Shown here in pieces: positions 40,648 through 52,800 of a DNA stretch of 64,000 nucleotides. The translations under genes and the position numbers were made by a program. The first letter of the stretch is position 1, and each line of letters begins with the position of its first letter. The notes under the pieces were generated by a model. That model saw only the letters and a program-made list of their open reading frames with translations. It had not been told where the DNA came from and ran no database searches. The stretch is from Montifringilla adamsi (taxonomy: Eukaryota; Chordata; Aves; Passeriformes; Passeridae). The stretch covers positions 5,137,609 through 5,201,608 of the forward strand of contig JAGGNK010008337.1 in NCBI GenBank assembly GCA_017590115.1, given 5' to 3'.

Positions 40648-41034
40648 TGTCACTGTGATAGTTTATGAAAATCCTTTCGCTAGGATTTTCTCCTAAAAAG
40701 CTGAGACGCCTCAGAAAAGAATTGTAAACAAGAACTATCTGATTGCTGTAGAATGTAGTCTAAAGATAGTTTACCAACAAGTAGATCTTTGATTGGTCTC
40801 ATGTGAATTGTTTTTACTTGATAACCAATCATAGTCCAGCTGGGTCAAAGCTCTGAACAATCATAAGTTTTTATTATTCATTTCCTCTCCTAGCCTTCTG
40901 ATGTATTCTTTTCTCTCTATAGTTTACTATAGCTTTAATACAATATTTTTAATATAATATAATAAATCAACCTTCTAAAAAATATAGAGTCAAATTCATC
41001 TCTTCCCTTGTCCTGGGAGGCAAACACATTGAGA
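40648..41034 (+). mobile_element. Solo LTR, same family as 29,082-29,505
   Basis: It begins TGTCACTGTGATAG and shares AAAATCCTTTCGC, the GATTGGTCTCATGTGAATTG block, the TAGCCTTCTGA block, AATAAA (40,961-40,966) and CATCTCTTCCCTTGTCCTGG. CTGGGG stands on both sides (40,642-40,647 and 41,035-41,040), again a 6-bp target-site duplication. No internal ERV genes remain. Confidence 0.8.
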
Positions 41035-41932
41035 CTGGGGCCTTTAACAGTTCAGTTCTGCCACAAGTGATTCCTGCTCTGTAGCCTGAAGTGACTGCTT
41101 TATATAGATTTTACCTCAGATCCTGAAAGCTGAATGACCAAATCTCTTTCAGGAAATTATTCTACCTTAAGCACTGGCTTTCGGAAATGCATCATCTGAC
41201 TTTCTGGGAAATTGCAAATCTTATATTGTTAGAAAACACAAGTCACAGGACTTCACAAGTGGTTCTCCTGCACAGGCTGAAGTCACTGCTGCAGGTTTAC
41301 TGGCATTCTCTGGCTTGTGCTGTCCTACCCAGCTCCTAAGTGAATAATTTGAAAAATTATATTTGATGATGTTTGAACTCAAAGGGAGAGCAAGGACTGT
41401 CCTAGAGCACTGTGATTCCAGGCATGGCATCTCTGTTCCCTGGAGCTTTTCACAGGCAGCATTTCCAGCACACCTCAAACCACTGAGTGCCTAAAGCTAT
41501 GCAGTTTGGTGCTAAGCACCATAACGATGCCCTGCTTATCACACAAGGTATCAGACATCAGAGCAGCTGTAGCACCACAATTCCTGAATCCTGAGCAATG
41601 GCTCCTTTTTTAACAATGCAGAAACATGAAAAAAATGTGGAACAATCAGAAACCACTAGAGGAGACAAAATGGAAGCTGTTGGTTTTGTAAATCAATTAA
41701 AATAAAAGGGAAGGAAAAAAAAAATTAACGAGAAGGAGCCAAGACTTTAGCCACGTGCTTCCTCAGCCAAGTGCAGAAATTGATTTGTGCCAATGGAAGG
41801 GGAGAGCCAGAACAGCCCCATTCACTGTCCTCAGGAAGCTGCTGATGCTGAAATCACACCACATGACCCAAAATTTGAGACAATTGCTGGAGAATGATAA
41901 CTGCTCCAGAAGGAGACAGTGTGTCATGGAGT

Positions 41933-42187
41933 GATGGGAAGGGTGTGCTACAGGAATTACCTGAGATGGGAAGGGTGTGCAACAGGAATTACCTGTGATG
42001 GGAAGGGTGTGCAACAGGAATGACCTGGGATGGGAAGAGTGTACTACAGGAATTACCTGTGATGGGAAGGGTGTGCTACAGGAATTACCTGAGATGGGAA
42101 GAGTGTACTACAGGAATTACCTGGGATGGGAAGGCTGTGCTACAGGAATTACCTGGGATGGGAAGGGTGTGCTACAGGAATTACTGA
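41933..42187. repeat. Minisatellite, eight units of 32 bp
   Basis: The unit reads GATGGGAAGGGTGTGCTACA, then GGAATTACCTGA. Variants are confined to a few positions (GCTACA or GCAACA; AGGGTGTG or AGAGTGTA). Because 32 is not divisible by three, the open frame across it cycles through all three readings and is not a gene. Confidence 0.92.
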
Positions 42188-42501
42188 GCTGGGCTCCAAA
42201 GCAAGGGATGATGTGACAGCAGGGAATTCTCTGTGGCTGACTCCAAGCATTCAGCCTTTCTGTGTAAGAAAAGGGATTAATCAGTTTTTTTCATTTTCAA
42301 CGCCGTGCAACATCACTACACATCTTCCTGACTCCAACAAGTGATTCCTCACTTCCTACCACAGGGTTTGGTGGCACAGCCAGCCCTTGCTCTGCCCCTT
42401 CCAGAATCCAGCTGTGCTGCAGAGGGGGAGAGCTGTGCCATGCTCAAAAGCAGGGCGTGCAGGAGCACTGCCTGCAGCCCCCTCCTCCAGCCTGCTTCTT
42501 C

Positions 42502-42533
42502 ATTTATGTATTTATTTATTTATGTATTTATGT
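42502..42533. repeat. ATTT/ATGT microsatellite
   Basis: Tetranucleotide run of TTTA with two TGTA variants, about eight units. Confidence 0.85.
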
Positions 42534-43204
42534 GTCCACTGCAACTTCCACACAGAGCCTTTCCCCGCTCCTGCATGCACAGGGCCATCCCAGGGCTGGA
42601 GGAGCTGGGACTGCCCTGTCCCCAGCGGGATGTTTAGGGCTTGCTGACCTGCTGCTCCGGTGGCCTCGGGCCCCTGCAGCAGAAAGGATTGCTGAGAGGG
42701 CTCAGGGGAAGTGAGACGTGGCAGTGCTCTGTTTTCTGCTTCAAACAACAGTAATTCCTGCGACATTTTATTTTCTACACCAATTCGTGGCTGAAAAAAC
42801 AATTTCTATGTGACGTGTAAATTGATTTTTAAGCCATTTTGTTAAAAACTAAGAAGCATATATGCAAGCCACTTCCCTGAAACCCCTTGTTTTCTTTTTT
42901 TAGGGCCACAGCCTGCTTTGAAACTTACTAGAATTTACTTTTTGGCCCAGAAATTTTACTGAGAGCATCTGCTGGCTTCTGCTTCTGGGATGGATTGTGC
43001 TTTTGCTGTGTAACTACGAGCCTGCTCTTTCACCTCCCCTGTGTGTAAAGACAACGTGTCTTTATATATTTATATACTTACAGTGCAAGTGATTATACAA
43101 AACCTGAATGTTTTCCAATGGAGATCTGCACTGGGAGATTTTTTTCCCTGTGAGGATGGGGTGGCCCCGGCACAGGTTGCCCGTGGATCCCTGGGAATAT
43201 CCAA

Positions 43205-43319
43205 GGCCAGGCTGGACGGGGCTTGGAGCACCCTGGGATAGTGGAAAGCGTCCCTGCCACGGCACTGGAAAGGCTTTAAGGACCTTCCCACCCACACCTG
43301 CGGTTCAGTGATTCCATGA
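43205..43319 (+). mobile_element. CR1 LINE 3' end
   Basis: The sequence runs GGCCAGGCTGGACGGGGCTT, then a TAGTGGAAAGCGTCCCTGCC block, CTTTAAGGACCTTCC and finally GTGATTCCATGA. This is the order of the conserved 3' end of avian CR1 retrotransposons. It is 5'-truncated, as most copies are, and ends about 60 bases before the RALGAPA2 CpG island. Confidence 0.9.
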
Positions 43320-43595
43320 CAAACCAAGAGCCTACCTAGGAGCCAGCTCCCTACGGCGCCTCCATCCCAGCTGCCCTGCCGGGGCATTCCCGCGGCTCTC
43401 CCGGGATGCTCCGCTGCGCATCGCGGGGGTCCCTGGAGCGGCGCGGGGCCCCGCCGTGCCCGGGGGCTCTGCCCGGAGCTGCCACCGGTGGGGCCGGGGG
43501 GTTCCGGGGCTCCCGGGAGTTTCCGAGAGGATCCCGGGGAGATCCCGATGACTCCCAGGGGGTCCCGGGGCGCGGCCTCCCTGCGGCCGCCCCGG

Positions 43596-43603
43596 TGACG
43601 TCA
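43596..43603. promoter_or_regulatory. CRE palindrome 1 (TGACGTCA)
   Basis: A perfect eight-base cAMP-response element in the context GGTGACGTCAG, 145 bases 5' of the RALGAPA2 start codon. CREB/ATF-family proteins are the known binders. Binding here is inferred from the motif only. Confidence 0.7.
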
Positions 43604-43617
43604 GCGCCACGCCGCGG

Positions 43618-43625
43618 TGACGTCA
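43618..43625. promoter_or_regulatory. CRE palindrome 2 (TGACGTCA)
   Basis: A second perfect site in the identical GGTGACGTCAG context, 22 bases from the first, about two helical turns. Both sites would face the same side of the DNA. Confidence 0.7.
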
Positions 43626-43740
43626 GAAGCGGGGCGGGCGGCAGCTCCCGGCGCGCCCCGCGCAGAGCGGGGGGCGGGAGCGGCGGTGTGGGGAGCGCGC
43701 CCGGCGCTGCGCCTCCATCCCTGCCCGCCGTGCCGCCGGC

Positions 43741-43846
43741 ATGTTCTCCAGGAAGAGCCACGCCGACGTCAGGAAATCCACGCAGAAGGCGCTGGACCCC
43801 AAGCGGGACGTGCTGACCCGCCTGAAGCACCTCCGCGCTCTGCTGG
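43741..43846 (+). CDS. RALGAPA2: RALGAPA2 coding exon 1 (residues 1-35)
   Basis: The exon opens with [19 protein letters not shown] and ends in LRALL plus one base, followed by the donor GTGAGC. The start is the first ATG after a GC-rich leader, has G at -3, and begins with the MFS..H.DV.KSTQK pattern expected for both RALGAPA paralogues. The exon lies inside a CpG island. Transcription must begin upstream, within roughly 43,400-43,740, but no TATA box is visible. The reading frame stays open into intron 1 as far as 44,226, but that extension has no family similarity and is intronic. Confidence 0.96.
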
Positions 43847-46800
43847 GTGAGCGGGGGGTGGGCGCGGGGGGACCCGGCCCCGGGGCCCTCAGCCCCTCAG
43901 GGGGTGCCCGGGCAGAGCCGCGGCCGCGGGCGGGTCTGCGAGCGCTGCTCGCCCTCCTCTGCGGTGTCCGGGGAGACAGCAGCGAGCCCGGCGTGGCAGC
44001 TGTCCGTGCTGTGGGCAGAGAGCCTCCCCACCCAGCCCGGGCTCTCTGCGCCGCAGAGGCAGCCCCGGTGCGCGCCCTCCGTGGGGAGAAAGTTTGGGGT
44101 GCCCGGGGGAACTCGCGTGTGCCGCTGTGCTGGGGCTCGCCTTGGGCTGGGCGCGGAACCGCGGGGAAACGCGTAGCCTGGTCACTTTCGGAGATAGGCT
44201 GGCAGAAACTCTGCTCCTGTCAGTAACATCAACTCGGGGCTCTTTGCTGGGTGTTTAAACTCCGAAAGAAGTCGCGGGGTGGTGTTTTGTGTGGTTTGGG
44301 GCAAGGCTGGACGTGTCTAGGGGCGCCTTGCAGGTGACGGCTTCCACCCTGGGCATCGTGGAAATGAGTTCCAGCTGTGATCCTGCTGGAGGTGGAAAGC
44401 CGCCGATGAGTTCCAGCTGTGACCCGCGGTTCTGGAGGGTTCGGGTGGCCTCTGTTCGCTGTTCAGACGCGGCAGGGGCCGGGTCTGCTGAGGGGAAGGG
44501 GCTGTGCCCGGTGAGTGCTTCCAGGTGGATGCCGCTTTGTTCCAGGTGCGGGCGATCATCGCCGATGTGCCGCACTTGTTCCTCTTGAGCTCCTGAAGGA
44601 GCTGACTGGGAGCAGCCGCCCTGGGGGACGCAGCATCGGGTACATGTGGCCTCGTGTCACGCTGTTGCGTTTGGTGACTTCTCAGTTAAAGGTGTTTGTG
44701 GGCGCTGGTTCCGGGTGCAGGCTGTTGCAGGGCTGGCAGGGGCTGTGGTGTGTCCAGCTGCCCGGCGGGTCACTGCAGGCACTGTCCGAGCGGCTCTGGG
44801 TATGCTCCTGACAAATCTGCTCTTGGCAACACCGGTGTAAACATTCGAGGCAGCACGGGAGTGGCTTCTGGAAGATGCTCTCTTGATAGATACCCTCTCC
44901 ACGGTGTCTTCTGTGGTACTGTTCAGCGCAGAAAAAAACTCCGCACGTGGGAGTTGGAAAAAAAATAAGTCCGGCATGTAAAGCTTTTGGTATAAAGGCT
45001 CAAAAGAAAGTAGTCAGATTTCTTTTTTTTTTCTTCTCCTTCTCCCCAGATGTGTCTCTCCTTGCCCTGGCCAGGGGTAGGAATGTGTGTGTCTGTTTCT
45101 CCAACTGCTTCCCTCGGGCCACAGTGCCACACGTTCCCCAAATAGCTGTTCCTGCTCTCCCGTTTCCTTGGGAGATGCCAGCTCCTCTTCCTTTGTTAGT
45201 TTAAATCACGGGAATTTAATTGTAAACAAAATGTCAGTTACTCTTCTGTGATCCCACTGGTGCGGGAGGATACAGATCAGAGGGAAGATGATCATAGGGG
45301 AGGGATGAGCAAATGGAATGTGTGTTTCCATAAATAAGGGCTCATGTGAGCTTTGGATTGCTTCAGGTCCCTTAGTGGCACCTATGTAAGTTTGTCCAGT
45401 GCCCAAAGTGAAAGAAAAGAGTCCACTTAAGTTGGTGTTGGTTATGACATCTCTCAAGCCTCCAATGGCCTTTGGAATCTTAGTTCCAGCTCTGTGGGGT
45501 GCTCTGTGCACATGGCAGGACAAAATGCTACCCAGATCGACAACAGGAGTTAAAATTGGGTGTTCAGTTATGTTTGAGAAATGATCAGAACATTTCCCTT
45601 ATTTCTGTATTGCTATGGAGATTTACTCATGGCCAGAACTTCTGTTAAGTTAGTGAAGTTCTAAATACAGTTTGTGGAAGTGCCAGTAGTGTGGCCTTTT
45701 TTTTTTAAGATAGACTTAAAAAGACCTGACAAAGAGTGGTGGGGATGTACAGATTTGGCTCTTCCCCACTGCCTGGCCACAAATGAAGCCTCTGCTTTTT
45801 CCCCAGAGTGGTTTCTGTGGGACTTTTGTAGGACAAAAACGAATTGCTACGCCTTAAGAATTTTTTTTCTGTGGCTCTCCTTGGGTAAAAATATCCTGTT
45901 TATATTGAAACTTCTCTTTCAATAGTGTTTTCTCCTTGGGCACAGGAGTCAGAAGTGCTGCTGCTAACAGATGTGGGATGCTGCTTTGTCCAGTGCTTTC
46001 AGCCTTTTCTCTCTTGAGCAGTGGGCAAATATGTGGGAGACACACAGAGTTAAGACTAAATGTGAAATTTTTAAGGTTACCAAGTGCAAGCCTTAATTGT
46101 TGCCTTTCAAACATACCTGTTAGGAAAGCCCATGCTTTCCATGGAACTGCCTTGATCAGAGATGGGATAACAAAGGAGAGTAGCGGGATTTTGGTTCTGG
46201 CACTGCTTGGCCTCGTGGTTCTGTACAGCTGCAGGACCAATACTGGCTGGGTAGAAACTTTCATTTACAGACAGTCAAAAAGGGGATGTGTGCAGACTTC
46301 CTGCTGAATTCAGGGATTGTTCTGTAGAGCTTGTGTGACATTTGAGGTGTTAACATAATTTTGGAAGTTGTTCCAGTTGGAGGGCCGTTTTGGTAACGGG
46401 CTGTTTCATGCTGGCATACTTTTTTTGAAGATAAGTAAGAATTGTGCATTATTTCTGGGGTGAGGCTGGTCATAAAAGTTTATCATTAACCAGGGTGTGG
46501 CTGCAAAATTCACTTCATCTCCTTTAATTTTTTAAGTACTTGAGGATTAAGAGAGCTTTGAGAAAATAGCATAAAGTGACTTTGGAAGTTCATGGAATTA
46601 AGGGATCATTTCTAACAGGTGCCTGTGGTAACATTTGGCAGTTAACAGGAAAACAAAAGGCAAGTCCGTGTGCTAAGGACAGGCTTAGTGTCCCCTCTGG
46701 GATTTTTTTTAGTATGAGGAAGAGCAGTGAGAGTTTGGCAATAGACTCAGGCTCTTACTAAGTGATACCCGAGTGTAACACTAAATTTTAAATTTAATGG

Positions 46801-49800
46801 TAAGGCGAGTCAGTGTGACTGACAGTTATCCAGTGAGCTAACATGTCCTGTTTATAGAGAAGAAATAGGGTGTGACCCTCCTGAGTGTCTCGGTGTTTCC
46901 TGAGTGTTGCTGCAGCAGCTACTGTCAGGTGTTAGCTAGACTTGTGAGCTTGTCCTGTGTGGGAAAGGGGGAAATTTTTTGGGTTTGGGATGGCTGCTGA
47001 GGTCTGGGTGCCTGTTTGCAGCTGTAGTAACCTGGGAGCTGTCTGGGAGTAAATATAAAAACAGACCCAAATTCCTGCAGTTCAGCCCCAAGCTTGCTGC
47101 CTCACTTCCTCGGGTGCTTCTAAATACTCCTTCAGGCAGTGCTTTTCCCCAAAGTCAGGGTTTTATCTTGTTATCTCGAGTGATAAATGGCGCAGGAAAC
47201 TTTCCCCGATGTTTTCCTTGTAAGAAGCAGGAACGAGCCCTGCTGCAAGTTAAACACATCTGTGAGAAAGGGCTGTGGCTGTCGGGATGCAGCTCAAATC
47301 ACACTCACCCGTGAGTCACCACCGAGATGCCACATTTAGAAAAAAAAGGAGGATTTGCTTTCTTGGTGAGGCAGTTCCTTTCTCTTCCCTTCGCAATTTA
47401 GAGGGAAAGTTTCCTTTTTGTTTAGATTTTAATGACCTCATTCCCTCATATGAAATCCCTGTAAATGAAAGCCTTGTTTTCCCCTGGAGTTGTGTTTAAC
47501 AGGATGCATTCATGGAGAGGAATAATTGCACTTAGCTTGTAAATTCAGACCAGTAGTTTGCAGGAAACAAATATCACGTTAAAGAGTTTCCCTGCTCTAA
47601 TTGTTTCCATAGTACAAGCAGCCAAGCAGAGCCTTACTGCTGGAAAGGTACTAATTTAAATAAAAATCAGGTTGTCCAGGGCTAAAGTTATTATTTCTTC
47701 TATAGTTGTGGGATCTTATTGAGCCTTCTTGCTGGAATCAGCTTTATTTTGGGTAACAAATGGGTTTCTTGCAAGGTGAGGCTTTGATGAGATGTGATAT
47801 TAATTTTGGCCCTTCATCCTTTTCTGGGGGAAATGACCCAACTTTCCTTGACCAAATCAGTTGCAGTAAAGACCAAAGGGAGGGAATTAATGTGTGTTTA
47901 GCAAGTGTCAGGCTTAGAAAACAGTGGACTTTTTTCTTTGTAGAAAATAAACTTATTTCAAATTTCAGACCCAAGTTAACACTTAGGAAAGTGCTACATG
48001 CTCGAGTTGCCATTATTCTAAGAAATGAATTGAGAATCTGCTGTTTTCTGGCTTGATCTGCTTGCCAGATGAATGCAAGAGCTGAAATTGCATCCAAAAT
48101 CTTTTTCTGGTGTTTTTCTCCAGCAGTACCTGCTTGTTTTGATGGTACAGAGGCCATTTGGTTACACTAAGCTAAGACTCAACCCCCTTTTTTTTTTTTT
48201 TTCTTCTATTTTTTAGTGGAAAGCAAGTGAACCAAAGCCCCACTGCAGACTCTCATAAATTCAGTGAAATTCTTTGCAAGGATGGACTGACAGTTTAGTA
48301 CAGAATACTCTGTGAACTCAGTGAAATAGCTTTGTATTGCATTTATTTAATTCTCTAAAGCTAAATTTGCAGAATGCCTGTAATTCTTGTCTTTCTGCTC
48401 TTGTGTAATTGCTCTGTTCCTCTTTTCAGATATTGTGGATGGAAGTGACCTCAAGCAGTTTTTTGACAACAATTATTCTCAAATTTATTTTATATTCTAT
48501 GAAAACTTCATAACACTGGAAAACAGCTTGAAACAAAAAGGTAAGTTTTAGAGTTTTTCCAGCAGCTGTTGGTCAGTGTTCCATAACTGTGCTCCAGGGC
48601 ATTCCATTAAAACCTGTCCAATGGTTGTCTAGTCCTCAGTTTTCTGTATTTACACTAATAGTTTCCTGCAGTACAGTGTGAGTATTAATCACTTCAATTT
48701 TATGGTAGCAGGAGAGATGAGCATGGAAAATCACTCTGAAATGAGAGCAGCAGCTGATCACATTTCTGGGTTCCTTTCAGCATTTACATACCCATCCTCT
48801 CACCTTGCTCCAGGCTCCTGCAGCTCCCTCTGCTCAGCTGAGACACAGAGCAGAGAGAGACACTGCAGCCTGGGCACAGCTCACACTTGGGATCTTTGTT
48901 TAAGATGAGAAATAAATTGAGTGGCATCTTTGACTTCAGCTGAACAGCAACAGCCTCATTCTGCTGTCTTTTATTGTATGTTTCTGGCAATCAATGTTGT
49001 TTTGTGTCTTGCAGGGAATAAATCACAAAGGGAGGAGCTGGACTCCATCCTCTTTCTTTTTGAAGTAAGTTTTCCATACCATGAAAACTAATTTGTGTTT
49101 TAAATATCACTGTCATTCTGTGCTTGCTTAGTGCTTTGCAGTGAGGGGTGAAACCAGGTGTCAGTCACCTGAGTTAAGAGATGTTATCAAAATGCCCTGG
49201 AAATCCAGCAAAAACACCTCTATCCTGAGCATTTGGGAGCTGATGCTCTGGAAGGAAGCCAGGGGTATTGGTGGAATTAGGGAGCACTACTACAATCAGT
49301 AGTTGCATTGCTCTGTAGGCTAAGGCTTTCAGAAAGTCTGCTTTCTGTTGTTTCTTTCCTGTTTTAATTAAAAAAGAGTTTGCTCCTGTGTTTCATGGAG
49401 GGCCAGTTCAGAAGAGCAGCGCCTTCCCCTCTGTGTTTATTTCGCATGTGTCACAGCAGGAGGCTGGGCTCTGCTCCCCTCACACGGAGGCTTCTGTTGT
49501 GATTGCAGTGTTGGGTCTTGCAGCTCAAGGGAAATAAAAGGGCAGGAGTTGTCAGCTACTGCACATCAGTTTGATCTGAGTGTGTGAAATGCTGATTTGG
49601 TTTTTCTTGTTCAATATAGCATCTTTCTTTTCCAGAAGCATATCCTTCCCTCCTGCCCAGCATTGGCCATCAGAGCATTGGCAGTGTCTGGGGGAGAAAT
49701 GTTACCTAATTAACTTTTGCCTCATCAAATTAGGATTGCTTTAATTTAAGCAAGAATAGTATGGGATAGATAATTTTCCAAGGTACCTCTTTGACTGGAG

Positions 49801-52800
49801 TTATTACCTAAATGTATTTGGATGTGAGAAAATATCCCTGGACCAGATGAAAGCCTGACACATAAAAATGTTCTTATAATGCACACTGAAATTCTCAGCT
49901 TAAGAGAAACTCTGCCTCTGGTCAAAAAGGTCTGGCAGTTAATTAGGTAAATAATTGGCCAGATTTCTCTCTTAAGGTTAAACACACATAATCTACTGAT
50001 TTCATTCTCTTTTCTTTATTTCTTTCTCTGTTAGTCCAACTACTGACTTTTTACCTGAGTATTGCATCATAGAAATGTCATTTTTGTTTCTATTTTGGGG
50101 TTTGTTTGGTAGGAAAAAGCCCTTCAAATTTTCAGTGGGACTCTAGAAATTGAAGCTAAAGGTTAATTGTTCTCAACTCCTCTCGCTCCCTCTGCAACAC
50201 CCCCCAGACCCTCAGAAGTATGTGGCTTCATGGTTTTGCATTAATGAGTAGTTTGTGGTTGAAATGGTATTTATAGTGACAAGAAGAATGATGCTGTTTA
50301 GCCTAATGTCCCTGTTGTGGGAAAAATGGCCATGAGAATGATGACATGGAAGCCTGGGCTTTTGTGACCTTGAAGTCTCACTTTGCTGTCTCCCTTTTCC
50401 TCTTCTCCCTCGTTTCCCCCTCTGTGAGACCACATTTTCACCCTGAGATCAGAGTTGTGCTTTCTGCTCCTTGTGACGTTAGCACAAGTCTGCTCTGGGA
50501 TTGTGCCCGAGGCACTGGCACAGAACACAAGCTCACAAATTTGCCAGGACTCTTTGGGGCAGGAGAAACTCTTCCTCCTCCTCCTCCTCAGTGCCCAGCA
50601 GAGAAGGTGTAGCTGTGCAGGTTAATGGAAGCTCGTTAATACGCTGGGGCCTTGGATAAGGAATGACATTTCTGTGCCTGTGCCATTGAATAGGAAATAG
50701 CCAATGCTTGCTCATCTGGGTGAAGGGAATAACTGGGCATTCCCAGGGCTTGGAAAGGGGTGGCCAATAGCCACCCCTTAATACTCCTTAAAAGTAGTGG
50801 GAGAATCACCTTGGATAAGGAATGACATTTCTGTACCTGTGCCATTGAATAGGAAATAGCCAACTGGGTGAAGGGAATAACTGGGCATTCCCAGGGCTTG
50901 GAAAGGGGTGGCCAATAGCCACCCCTTAATACTCCTTAAAAGTAGTGGGAGAATGTGCTGTCTGAAGGAGAAAAAAAATCAATGGTTGTGTCTGAAGCAG
51001 GGACAGCCTGGTCACCCTGGGGGAGAGGAGATCCTTCCAGTGTTTGTGTGGGATTCAGAGTGATTCCCTTCATGGTGGGGATCTGCTGAATTGAATGTGC
51101 AGTCCATGGAGAGCTAACCCTGGGTGGGAACAGCCCTAGAGCCTCAGCACAGGACAGGGAGTCAGAAATGCCAAGTGATGAAACATTCATACTCTAAGCC
51201 ATAGGAAACAGAACTAATTGATTGTTAAGCTTTCTGTATTTAGTGTGATGTCAGTGGGAGCCAGGAGGATGCTGCATTTTCTGCTAATTAGCTAAATAGG
51301 TAGTTACTTAGGATTAGCAAATCCTGAGTCCCCATGCTGAGGGTTAAGAGCTTAAAAATCAATAAAAATATTTATGAGGGAATTGCTGCCTTTGCCTTTC
51401 CTGGAGGTTTAGTGGGATTGTGCTGCTGTTGTGGAGTGACACCTAGTGTGTGTATTGGGCAGCAAAGCTTTTCCCACAAATCCTCTGGAAACTGACTTGG
51501 CTTGGTAGTAATTTATGGAAGTTCTAATTTTACACATAAGCTGCACAGCTTGGCCACACAGCAACAACTTCAAACAACATGTTACTCAGAGAAGAAATGT
51601 TAGCCAGCAGGGAAGAATGCCAAGGGTTAACTGTTGCAATTAATACTGCAAAATGCTTGGCTCTAACTCTGTAAGGTGCTTTGGCCTTGTCTTTTCCCAG
51701 ATAGATACTTGTGAATTGATATGACAGCAGTACTGTTATTTTTCCCTGTTTCAGCTAAAAGCCCAGAATTATGTGACACACAATTTTTTTTTCTGTTGAG
51801 CCGTGGCTCTATCTGTTTGCAGTGCATTTGCAGAACAGGTTGCTGTTGTTTCTTGTGAACCTCCTCCCTTTTGAGGGAGCAGCTCAAAACCTCAGATTTG
51901 AGGGCAGCTCTGAGCCCTGTGTGTCACAGACCTGCCAGGAGGTGACCTGTATTTATGTCCATTTTCTGGCACCAATAGCAGTATTGTTGGTTATATATTG
52001 GTTGTATATATCTATTTGTGAAAGTTTGGGTTTGTTTTTTTTTTTAATAATAAAGTGTTTTTTCGTTTTTGCAGCATCAGGTACTGTTTCCTCTGATACT
52101 GTGGTTTTTAAATCTCTAATGAAGTAAAAGCAGATTGATGGTTTTGAGATACATAGATGAATTTCTTCCCGTTGTCTATAATTTTTCGTTAGTTAAGAAC
52201 AGCCACATCTGTCGTGCTGATGGTGTCATAAAATGCATTCCACTGGTCTGACAAGTTCACTGGATGAAATGTTTTACGCTCAGATTTTTTCAGGTGTAGA
52301 AAAGCTTCCCCAAGCCTGTGTTTTGTGTGGAGTTTGTGGTTTCTTGAGCCTGGTGCAGATGTGAACGCTGAGTCTCAAGCTCAGTAGAGTAACAAAGGGG
52401 CTTTTTTGTTTATAGCAGTAAAAGTGCTTATAGCTCTACTTTTCTACACATAGAAAATTACTTTTGGAACCATTTACGGTTTGTTCTACCATAATTCCAA
52501 TAACATTGCTGCTATTCTTAAAACATTCTGTGGTAAATTCTAGCTATATGTTTCAAATATTTTGCTTCAGAGAGCTTACTGTTTCTTGTTATGCCTGGGG
52601 CAGTGATAAGTGCCCTGTGTGCTTTGGGCAGACATTTTCCCTCAACAAATAACTGTAAATAATTTATTAATGCAACAAATGGACTATCCCTTCATTGAGA
52701 TTGAGCTGCTGCAGGCATGCTGACTCCATTGGCCTCTTGGCTTGTCTGAGTCTGTGACTAGAGGATGGAAAATTTCTAAATTGATGCAAGTTTTGGTAGT

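Larger units (their letters stand above)
43380..44190 (+). promoter_or_regulatory. RALGAPA2: CpG-island promoter of RALGAPA2
   Basis: CpG dinucleotides and G+C rise sharply here against the AT-rich flanks. The island covers the presumed transcription start, exon 1 and the beginning of intron 1. GC-box-like GGGCGGG cores occur at about 43,635 and 43,670. No TATA box is seen, which suits a broadly expressed TATA-less promoter. No convincing divergent gene reads away on the other strand. Confidence 0.8.

Noticed and set aside
41977..42216. 79-codon frame with repeated tyrosine/asparagine/glycine units
   Set aside because: A reading of the 32-bp minisatellite, not a gene.
43351..43850. Frames of up to 159 codons over the CpG island on both strands
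   Set aside because: Stop-poor GC-rich DNA; only the 43,741 start continues into a conserved exon chain.
43841..44226. Exon 1 frame continuing into intron 1
   Set aside because: A GTGAGC donor fits exactly the phase required by exon 2, and the extension has no conserved residues.
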